Assembly: GCA_965658225.1 (NCBI GenBank)
Contig: CBFHRK010000005.1
Location: 21,528 to 85,527, forward strand
Direction: 5' to 3'
Source: ECT2AJA-044 sp965658225
GTDB lineage: Bacteria; Bacteroidota; Bacteroidia; Flavobacteriales; ECT2AJA-044
DNA: 64,000 bases
A program made the position numbers and the translations under genes. Below the pieces are notes generated by a model. That model was not told the origin of the DNA. It made no database searches and saw only the letters and a list, made by a program, of their open reading frames with translations. Within the stretch, counting starts at the first letter, position 1, and every line of letters starts with the position of its first letter. Below, in pieces: positions 41,309 to 48,177 of this stretch.

Positions 41309-43431
41309 TACGCCAGTAATTGATACGTTATTAAACTGGCGACATAAGCCATTGCACCCATGAAGAGGAATTGCGCTAGAGGCCATTTCCAACTGCGCGT
41401 TTCACGGCGGACGACGGCCACTGTACTCATGCATTGAAGAGCAAAGGCGTAAAAAACCATCAACGATAATCCGGTGGCTAAACCGTACTGCTTTTTGCCC
41501 GTGATTTGATTCACTTGGGAGCTCATTTTTTCTCGAATCGAGTTATCGTTATCCGGATCGCCAACACTGTAAATAGTGGCCATGGTTCCAACGAATACCT
41601 CCCGCGCGGCAAAGCTCGTAATCAGCGCGATCCCAATTTTCCAATCGTAGCCCAATGGGCGAATAACGGGTTCAATAGCCTTTCCAATAATGCCCGCATA
41701 GGAAGCTTCCAACTTTTCACTTCCTTTATTAGCGGCCTCCTCGGCCGGAAGCGTTCCGTTCACTTCGAGGGCACTGTAATGGCGCTCGATAGATTCCATT
41801 TTTTCGGCCGGACCATAACTCGAAAGAAACCAAAGTACGATGGAAACAGCTACGATTATTTTTCCCGCGTCGAATAAAAAGACGCGCACCTTTTCTAAAA
41901 GGGTGTAGCCAATCGTTTTCCAATCGGGCCACTTATACCCGGGAAGCTCCATCACGAAAAAGCTTCGATCGGCCTCATTCAACCACAAATTCAACAGGAA
42001 AGCCACGGCTATGGCAGCCACAAAACCGAGTAAATACAGTCCCATTAAGATGAGTCCTTGGACATTGAAAATCCACCATTTCGCATCTGACGGAATAACC
42101 AATGCGATGAGCAACGTATACACCGGTAACCTTGCCGAGCAACTCATCAGCGGAGTAATAATGATGGTGATTAGTCGCTGTTTCCAACCCGAAATACTAC
42201 GGGTAGCCATAATGGCCGGAATAGCACAGGCGAACCCTCCAACGAGCGGAATTACGGATCTTCCATTGAGTCCGAACCGGCGCATGAGTTTGTCCATCAT
42301 GAAGCTCACGCGTGACATATATCCGGTATCTTCGAGCAGTGCAATAAAGAAAAAGAGAAAGGCTATTTGGGGCACAAATACCACCACGCCCGAGAGTCCG
42401 GCCAAAACGCCATCGAGTAGGAGCCCAGATATGATTCCGGCCGGCAGGACACCCGCTAAATACGCCGTTGTCTCTGTAAAGGTAAACTCGATCCACTCCA
42501 TCGGAACAGAGGCCCAGCTGAATACCGCTTGGAACATAATGAACAGAATGAACAAGAAAATGGCATACCCCCAAAATTTATGAGTGATCACATCGTCTAT
42601 GCGGTCAGAAAAATGCTCACGAGCCGTTTTGGCCTGTTTTACGTTTCTGGCAATAACTCCAGGTATTAGCTCATAGCGCTTCTTGCTTTCGTCGGCCTGA
42701 AAACGGTAGGGTTTGAACTCGTGTTCTTCGACCAGTTTTTCAATTTGTTTGGCACGATCGGGATGTTCTTTGAAATAGCTAATGAATTTGTAATTACTCG
42801 CGACTTGAAAAGCTGCGTAATCGCTGTTCACTTTTACGGCCTCCCTTACTTTTTGGAGTAATTCAGGCGAAAATTGGCCGACGTGAATGAAGTCTTTCTG
42901 AGCCGGTTGAGGCGGTGATTGAAGAAATTCGAACAGTTTTTGAACGGCTTCTTTTTTTCGCGCATTGATAAGCACAACCGGTATTCCTAGCTCTTCACTC
43001 AAAGAGTCGATATCGAATTGAAGCCCGTCCTTTTTCGCTAGATCTGCCATGTTCAATACAAGAACAGTGGGTAGGTTTAGCTCAATTACTTGCGTTGTAA
43101 GAAATAGACTCCGAGTTAAATTCGTGCTGTCGGCCACCACTACCACCTGATCGGGGTAATCGGGATTTCCCGGGTCGCACAAAATTTCAAAGGTCACGAG
43201 TTCATCTACCGATTTCGGGTACAAGCTGTATGTTCCCGGAAGGTCGATGATTTCGCATTTCAGTTTTTCTCCGGAAGCATCTTTTAATGTGAGCGTACCT
43301 GTTCGTTTGTCGACCGTAACACCTGGGAAATTTCCAACACGTTGGTTTAGTCCGGTAAGAGCATTGAACAGCGTGCTTTTTCCGCTGTTCGGATTTCCAA
43401 TGAGCGCTATTTTCTTTTTGGAATGGGTCAT
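41308..43431 (-). CDS. feoB: Ferrous iron transporter FeoB
   Basis: 707 residues. The N-terminal GTPase has G1 GNPNSGKSTLFNAL, G3 DLPGTYSLYP and G4 NMADL; the C-terminal part from about residue 285 has the paired Gate domains and membrane helices (VPLVGGFACAIPAIMATRSI with its Cys; SCSARLPVYTLL). It imports Fe2+ through the inner membrane. It overlaps feoA by 4 bp. Confidence 0.97.
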   Translation of the reverse strand: MTHSKKKIALIGNPNSGKSTLFNALTGLNQRVGNFPGVTVDKRTGTLTLKDASGEKLKCEIIDLPGTYSLYPKSVDELVTFEILCDPGNPDYPDQVVVVADSTNLTRSLFLTTQVIELNLPTVLVLNMADLAKKDGLQFDIDSLSEELGIPVVLINARKKEAVQKLFEFLQSPPQPAQKDFIHVGQFSPELLQKVREAVKVNSDYAAFQVASNYKFISYFKEHPDRAKQIEKLVEEHEFKPYRFQADESKKRYELIPGVIARNVKQAKTAREHFSDRIDDVITHKFWGYAIFLFILFIMFQAVFSWASVPMEWIEFTFTETTAYLAGVLPAGIISGLLLDGVLAGLSGVVVFVPQIAFLFFFIALLEDTGYMSRVSFMMDKLMRRFGLNGRSVIPLVGGFACAIPAIMATRSISGWKQRLITIIITPLMSCSARLPVYTLLIALVIPSDAKWWIFNVQGLILMGLYLLGFVAAIAVAFLLNLWLNEADRSFFVMELPGYKWPDWKTIGYTLLEKVRVFLFDAGKIIVAVSIVLWFLSSYGPAEKMESIERHYSALEVNGTLPAEEAANKGSEKLEASYAGIIGKAIEPVIRPLGYDWKIGIALITSFAAREVFVGTMATIYSVGDPDNDNSIREKMSSQVNQITGKKQYGLATGLSLMVFYAFALQCMSTVAVVRRETRSWKWPLAQFLFMGAMAYVASLITYQLLA

Positions 43432-43652
43432 CCAATTCGTTCAATTCGTACGGCGGAGGCTTCGTCTTTTCTCAGTGCGATTACGCTGTTGCCTATTTTA
43501 ATTGCAATTGGATCTCCCGGTGGGGCTTTTCGTACTACTGTGACTAGTTCGTTCGGAATCATGCCCAATTCGAGCAGCTTTAGAGCGATGTCTTCTTCTT
43601 CGTACGATTTTATTAAGGCGCGGTCGCCAATAGCCAATTGATCGAGAGTCAA
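43428..43652 (-). CDS. feoA: Ferrous iron transport protein A
   Basis: 74 residues, an SH3-like FeoA domain (LLELGMIPNELVTVVRKAPPGDP, IKIGNSVIALRKDEASAV). It assists FeoB. First gene of the feo unit. The 15 bp between its start and 43668 hold no clear -7 element. Confidence 0.95.
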   Translation of the reverse strand: MTLDQLAIGDRALIKSYEEEDIALKLLELGMIPNELVTVVRKAPPGDPIAIKIGNSVIALRKDEASAVRIERIG

Positions 43653-43679
43653 ATCAGTTATTTAGATTCATTCTAAGTG

Positions 43680-43868
43680 TCAAAAGTACGGAATTGAAGG
43701 CAATTGGTCTTGATAAAAGTGCGCTGTTTTTAAATTGATTTCATTTTGCTCAAGAGATCCAAAAGATGGGCAATCGCATCCTCTTTTTCCGGCCGAGCAG
43801 GCCGAAAGGGCAAGGATAAGAACAAGCGAAATGCCGATTAGTTTGATTCGATTGCGGATTTTGAGCAT
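43680..43868 (-). CDS. Small Cys-rich lipoprotein
   Basis: 62 residues. Basic start, hydrophobic core, lipobox LSAC (lipidated Cys at 24), then AGKRGCDCPSFG, a short Cys-Asp-Cys motif I associate with tiny Bacteroidota lipoproteins of unknown function. It lies 27 bp before feoA on the same strand. Confidence 0.6.
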   Translation of the reverse strand: MLKIRNRIKLIGISLVLILALSACSAGKRGCDCPSFGSLEQNEINLKTAHFYQDQLPSIPYF

Positions 43869-43941
43869 AGAAAAGTAGATTAGTATCGGTTGCGAATGGG
43901 TGTTGTAAAGGAATCGCTTATTTTAGTGCAAAATTATTCCA

Positions 43942-44778
43942 ATGAATATATTCTTCCACCTTGGAAGGTACTTTTTCTTGCTTTGGCGTGTTTTGCGCGT
44001 TCCAGAAAAGTGGGCATCGTTCCGCAAGGAACTGGTGCGCGAAATCTGGGACATTGGCGTAAGCTCCATGGGTATTGTGATTTTTATATCCACATTTGTA
44101 GGAGCAGTTNNNNNNNNNNNNNNNNNNNNNNNNNNNNNNNNNNNNNNNNNNNNNNNNNNNNNNNNNNNNNNNNNNNNNNNNNNNNNNNNNNNNNNNNNNN
44201 NNNNNNNGGCGCTTCAGCTCGCTTTCAACATCCAAGATAGTCCGTTTTTGCCAAACTGGTACATTGGGTACGGTACCCGTCAATCGCTCGTGCTCGAATT
44301 TTCACCAACGATGATTTCTCTGGTTTTAGCCGGAAAAGTTGGGTCGAGTATCTCTTCTAATATTGGTACTATGCGAAGTTCGGAGCAAATTGATGCTTTG
44401 GAGGTAATGGGCGTTAATTCTGCCCAGTTTCTCATTCTCCCGAAAATAATCGCTAGTATATTTTTCAATCCTTTCCTTATTGTTCTCAGCCTAGCGGCTG
44501 GAATTGCGGGCGGACTCCTAGCTGGACCATTGACCGGCCTTTGGACAATTACAGAGTATATCGACGGAGCTACCCTGGATTTCAAACCCTATAGCTTCAC
44601 CTACGCGATGATTAAAACCATCATTTTTGCCTTTGTCATTGCTACCGTTTCATCGTACCAAGGCTACTTTACAAAGGGAGGGTCTTTGGATGTAGGAAAG
44701 TCGAGTACACAGGCGGTTGTTTACAGCAGTATCACCATTATCATTTTAAACTTCGTTCTTACACAAGCGCTATTATGA
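43942..44778 (+). CDS. mlaE: MlaE-type ABC transporter permease, interrupted by an N gap
   Basis: About 245 residues without the gap codons, the normal length for MlaE. The N-terminal part ends ISTFVGAV, and after the gap comes ALQLAFNIQDSP, RQSLVLEFSPTMISLVLAGKVGSSISS and TMRSSEQIDALEVMGVNSAQ, the core of the permease. It moves phospholipids or other lipids between the membranes. The stop overlaps the ATPase gene by 4 bp; the substrate-binding MlaD gene is not in the window. Confidence 0.93.
   Translation: MNIFFHLGRYFFLLWRVLRVPEKWASFRKELVREIWDIGVSSMGIVIFISTFVGAVXXXXXXXXXXXXXXXXXXXXXXXXXXXXXXXXXALQLAFNIQDSPFLPNWYIGYGTRQSLVLEFSPTMISLVLAGKVGSSISSNIGTMRSSEQIDALEVMGVNSAQFLILPKIIASIFFNPFLIVLSLAAGIAGGLLAGPLTGLWTITEYIDGATLDFKPYSFTYAMIKTIIFAFVIATVSSYQGYFTKGGSLDVGKSSTQAVVYSSITIIILNFVLTQALL
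44110..44207. other. Assembly gap, 98 N
   Basis: The joined frame and the family length suggest that only about two bases are really missing. Confidence 0.95.
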
Positions 44779-45530
44779 TTGCGGTAGAGGAAATAACGAA
44801 AGGATTTGCTTCTAAAGAAGTGTTGAAAGGCATTAGCGCCTCGTTCAAGGAAGGATTAACCAATTTAGTGATTGGCCAAAGCGGATCGGGAAAGACCGTT
44901 TTTATTAAATGCATGGTAGGACTCCATGAAATAGATGGGGGAAGTATTTCCTACGATGGACGTCGACTCGACGAAATGAACTACAGCACACGAAAGGAGT
45001 TGCGACAAGAAATTGGGATGGTTTTTCAGGGCGGAGCGCTCTTCGATTCAATGACCATTGAAGAAAATGTGATGTTCCCATTAAATATGTTTTCCTCAAT
45101 GAGCCATTCCGAAAAAATGGATCGCGTCAATTTTTGTCTTCGTCGGGTCAATCTGGATAATGTAAACCACCTTCGACCCGCTGAGGTGAGTGGAGGTATG
45201 CAAAAAAGGGTAGCCATTGCTCGAGCCATTGTTATGGAGCCCAAGTACTTGTTTTGCGATGAGCCGAATAGTGGTCTAGATCCACAAACAGCAATAGTGA
45301 TCGATAACCTTATTCAAGAAATTACTCAAGAATTTGATATCACTACCGTGATCAATACGCACGATATGAACTCCGTAATGGAAATTGGTCAGCACATTGT
45401 GTTCATAAAAGAAGGGCTCAAGGCCTGGGAAGGAACGAGTGAGGAGCTCGTTGAATCCGGAAATGAAGACGTGAGTAACTTCGTTTTCAGTTCGAATCTG
45501 ATGAGGAAAATCAGAAAGAATATTCAATAA
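44775..45530 (+). CDS. mlaF: MlaF-type ABC transporter ATPase
   Basis: 251 residues. Walker A IGQSGSGKTVFIK, Q-loop MVFQGGALFDSM, ABC signature VSGGMQKRVAIARAI, Walker B YLFCDEPNSGLDPQ and the His switch VINTHDMNS. It powers the MlaE permease. A strong terminator follows 4 bp after the stop. Confidence 0.95.
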   Translation: MIAVEEITKGFASKEVLKGISASFKEGLTNLVIGQSGSGKTVFIKCMVGLHEIDGGSISYDGRRLDEMNYSTRKELRQEIGMVFQGGALFDSMTIEENVMFPLNMFSSMSHSEKMDRVNFCLRRVNLDNVNHLRPAEVSGGMQKRVAIARAIVMEPKYLFCDEPNSGLDPQTAIVIDNLIQEITQEFDITTVINTHDMNSVMEIGQHIVFIKEGLKAWEGTSEELVESGNEDVSNFVFSSNLMRKIRKNIQ

Positions 45531-45534
45531 AAAA

Positions 45535-45567
45535 AAGCCTTCCTGAATTTTCAGGAAGGCTTTTTTA
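45535..45567. terminator. Bidirectional terminator after mlaF
   Basis: AAGCCTTCCTGA pairs with TCAGGAAGGCTT over 12 bp with a 4-nt loop, A-run before and T-run after. It serves mlaF and the convergent T9SS gene. Confidence 0.9.
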
Positions 45568-45585
45568 ATAATGTGTGATTTGCTC

Positions 45586-46749
45586 TTAGCGAGTCAAGAT
45601 CATCTTCTTAGTTACTGAACCACCATTCACGTTAAGTGTGTAGTAGTAGATGCCTTCTGCCATATTGCTACCATCGATTTCAATGGTGTGCGTTCCAGGG
45701 AATTGCTGTCCTTGGTTTGCCTCATAAATAATAGCTCCTGTTAGATCATAAATCAATACCGTTACCTCGCTAGATTGCTCAAGAGTGTACTCGATATTCG
45801 TTACATCACTAAATGGATTTGGGAAGTTTTTAACGTCCACCAAATTGTTTGGTAATTCATCCACAGAAATATCATCCTCAATGGTCATAGACACAGCGAA
45901 GTTGATGTTTTGTTGTAGGTTTTCTCCGTCAATTCCTTGATCATACGATCCGTTTGCGTTACAATCGAAGTATACATCTGCACCACCTGCTTGTGGTAAG
46001 AGTCCGGCTGTAGCGAAGCGCGATACCACGCGATAGCTATTCGGCGCGAAAAGAGATTCTAATGCTTTCGGCGTAGTTCCAGTACAGATTTGACCGTCGT
46101 CCCAGAATCCAGCAACGATACCAAAAGTATCTTGAATGGCTCCGAAATACTCGACTTTTACACCAAATGGCTCCGAAACGGTTAGGTTCGGAGTAAATAT
46201 GCGGAATACAGAGCTTAACCATTCAGCTCCACCCGTGAAGCTCGTGTCTGTCATAAGGGTTTCAGACCAAAGAACATTGGAAGTTGGACGCCCGGCATTA
46301 TTCAAATCCACGATGCTAACAACGAGTGTATCCATGAATCCACTATTGTTCTCATGCCCTAAATTGATCCATAAGGTATCAACCGTTGCATTAATTACAT
46401 TCGTCCAAGGAATTTCACTGCTGAAATCATCATCGTCCGCAGCGATTAATGTTTCGTACGTTACGGTTACCGTATTAAGTCCTGTGTTGATTGAATCATC
46501 GAAATTATTATTCAAAGACCAGATAAATTCAGGGTAAGGATCCGCTCCGTAAATCTCGGCTTCAGTACTTCCGTACCAAATAAACATTTCGGAGATCCCC
46601 ATGCGCGAAGCATCGTCGCTTGATCTTACTTTTAATTCTTCCATTGGTTGATTCGGTACCATGTGCACATCATTTGATGGCGCTCTGAATTGACCGAAAG
46701 TAGTTGCCGTAATAAGGAGCATTACAGCAGAGAGTACTGTTCTTTTCAT
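45586..46749 (-). CDS. T9SS-secreted protein
   Basis: 387 residues from MKRTVLSAVM (46749); the longer frame runs into unrelated upstream sequence beyond the promoter. Signal peptide about 1-19. The middle is Asp-rich beta structure that I do not recognise. The C-terminus is a T9SS sorting domain (VKNFPNPFSDVTNIEYTLEQ, LTGAIIYEAN, GIYYYTLNVNGGSVTKKMILTR). It should be delivered to the cell surface or medium. Next to another T9SS gene on the same strand. Confidence 0.78.
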   Translation of the reverse strand: MKRTVLSAVMLLITATTFGQFRAPSNDVHMVPNQPMEELKVRSSDDASRMGISEMFIWYGSTEAEIYGADPYPEFIWSLNNNFDDSINTGLNTVTVTYETLIAADDDDFSSEIPWTNVINATVDTLWINLGHENNSGFMDTLVVSIVDLNNAGRPTSNVLWSETLMTDTSFTGGAEWLSSVFRIFTPNLTVSEPFGVKVEYFGAIQDTFGIVAGFWDDGQICTGTTPKALESLFAPNSYRVVSRFATAGLLPQAGGADVYFDCNANGSYDQGIDGENLQQNINFAVSMTIEDDISVDELPNNLVDVKNFPNPFSDVTNIEYTLEQSSEVTVLIYDLTGAIIYEANQGQQFPGTHTIEIDGSNMAEGIYYYTLNVNGGSVTKKMILTR

Positions 46750-46782
46750 AATTATTTTCTTAAATGAATATTTAACCCGACA

Positions 46783-46790
46783 CAAAAGTA
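46783..46790 (-). promoter_or_regulatory. -7 promoter element of the T9SS gene at 45586
   Basis: Minus strand TACTTTTG, exact TAnnTTTG match, 34 bp before the start. Confidence 0.5.
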
Positions 46791-46819
46791 ACAAAGAGTT
46801 GGCAACTTTGTTGACTAAT

Positions 46820-47743
46820 TTAATTGCTAATGACCAGTCGCTTAGAAATGACAGCATCGTTATGTTCTATAATAAGCACATAAAATCCGTTTAGTAAAGG
46901 AGGAATACCCACGTAGACAGATTCGTAGTTCGGCGGGGTATATTCATTCACTTTATTCATTACTTCCTTTCCGGTCATATCAAAAAGTGAAACGGTATAA
47001 GTCGATTCCACGGGCTGATCAAAATTTATGAAAATACCTTCGACTGTTGGATTCGGATAAATGCTTACCGCATTTTCAGAGGCTCGATCCGAGATAGACA
47101 AACTTTCAGAGATTTCAATTTGATCGATGTCAAGTAAGTATCCGTTCCAGTGGTGGTGGCGAAAAGCAATGTAAACCTCTTCGCCTGCATAGTCCGTTAA
47201 ATCGGTACTTTGATTTGTCCAGTTTGCCGTATTACCGGTATGAGCATTTCCGGGATCTAGAATAGGTCTATCCCAGACAGGTGTATTAACACTCGGATCT
47301 ATATCTGTGTATGCGTGACCACCAGTCGTACTTATATACACTTCATAGGATTCAATTAATCCTGCTGGGAATCGATCTTTCCAAGTCATTACCGCGCCAT
47401 TTGAAGGTATTTTCACCGGGCCAAAAGTAAACCAGTTGTCTGCGGTTCCCGAGGTAGTGAATTGACTAGCCGAACGAATCCAGTAAGCCGTATCACCGTC
47501 TTCATAAGCGGGTATCTCTGAGGGAATAGTAGTATACGCGGGAAATAAGAAGGATGGTGCTACTTGCACGTGTGGGTCATTCGAAAATGGAATTAATCCA
47601 TCCATGTCTTCATTGATGATCTCGAAAGTTGCTTCGTTCTGATTAGGACCTAAATCAAATTGATTTCCATCAAATTTAAGAACCTGGGCTTGAGCAATGG
47701 AGCCCGTACAAAGGGCGATAAAGAGTAGTTTTTTTAAAAGCAT
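46820..47743 (-). CDS. T9SS-secreted choice-of-anchor/cleaved-adhesin-like protein
   Basis: 307 residues. Signal peptide about 1-19 (SIAQAQ). Residues 25-215 contain features of a jelly-roll adhesin domain (WFTFGPVKIPSNGAVMTW, ESYEVYIST, VYIAFRHHHWNGYLLDIDQIEI), as in cleaved-adhesin domains of Bacteroidota. The sorting tail begins at VSIYPNPTVEGIFIN and ends SKRLVISN. Probably a surface adhesin or binding protein; the target is unknown. Confidence 0.78.
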   Translation of the reverse strand: MLLKKLLFIALCTGSIAQAQVLKFDGNQFDLGPNQNEATFEIINEDMDGLIPFSNDPHVQVAPSFLFPAYTTIPSEIPAYEDGDTAYWIRSASQFTTSGTADNWFTFGPVKIPSNGAVMTWKDRFPAGLIESYEVYISTTGGHAYTDIDPSVNTPVWDRPILDPGNAHTGNTANWTNQSTDLTDYAGEEVYIAFRHHHWNGYLLDIDQIEISESLSISDRASENAVSIYPNPTVEGIFINFDQPVESTYTVSLFDMTGKEVMNKVNEYTPPNYESVYVGIPPLLNGFYVLIIEHNDAVISKRLVISN

Positions 47744-47920
47744 GACGAAAGGAGTTAGAGTTATGCTTTCTTATTTTCAATTGCCTTGCTCATTAAAGTG
47801 CTGAAAAACAACATGTTAAAGTAATTTTAATGAATCAAGAGTGTTCTGAAGCGAAACACTTGAAACGAATATGGAACAGTGTGTGAGTTCTTTTTGTAAA
47901 AGTGTCCCGGTTTGGTTCAA

Positions 47921-47951
47921 AAAGCAAAGATCCGCCTGGAGGCGGATCTTT
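47921..47951 (-). terminator. Terminator of the candidate small RNA
   Basis: AAAGATCCGCC and GGCGGATCTTT pair over 11 bp with a TGGA loop (47926-47951). On the minus strand the tail reads GCTTTTTG. Confidence 0.75.
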
Positions 47952-48046
47952 GATCTCACTGAAAATTAACCCAAACATTCATTGTGAGGAAAACCTTTGA
48001 CGTCTGCTACGAACGCTCGTTACTACGATAGGTTTCGATTGCTACG
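47926..48046 (-). ncRNA. Candidate small RNA of about 120 nt
   Basis: The unit lies between the gcvP terminator and its own terminator. The predicted RNA has an outer stem AAACCT/AGGTTT and an inner hairpin ACGA-GCGT-TCGT, then a single-stranded AU-rich part and the terminator hairpin. Start is placed from the sigma-54-like site and is approximate. I recognise no known RNA family. Confidence 0.35.
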
Positions 48047-48056
48047 CCGAACAAAA

Positions 48057-48073
48057 GCCAAGTACCGTGCCAA
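48057..48073 (-). promoter_or_regulatory. Sigma-54-like -24/-12 promoter
   Basis: Minus strand TTGGCACG-GTAC-TTGGC. The -24 box is perfect; the -12 box has TTGG where TTGC is expected. Confidence 0.4.
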
Positions 48074-48100
48074 TAGGTCTAATCTCTTGAAAATCAGTAG

Positions 48101-48134
48101 TAAAAAGAAACAGGCGCCCATTAGGCGCCTGTTT
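48101..48134 (-). terminator. Terminator of gcvP
   Basis: AAACAGGCGCC and GGCGCCTGTTT pair over 11 bp with a 5-nt loop (48108-48134). On the minus strand the tail is T-rich (TTTCTTTTTA). Confidence 0.85.
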
Positions 48135-48177
48135 TGTTGTTTCGGAATGAAACACTCATGTGGTCGATAACGAACAA

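Larger units (their letters stand above)
47744..48177. other. 434-bp intergenic region between a T9SS gene and gcvP
   Basis: No credible protein gene. It holds two strong hairpins that terminate on the minus strand, and between them a sigma-54-like promoter and a foldable stretch, so it may carry a small RNA. The rest (47744-47920) shows nothing I can name. Confidence 0.6.

Noticed and set aside
41309..41392. 28-residue extension of the SprT-like protein
   Set aside because: It lies inside feoB; the family-like start is at 41308.
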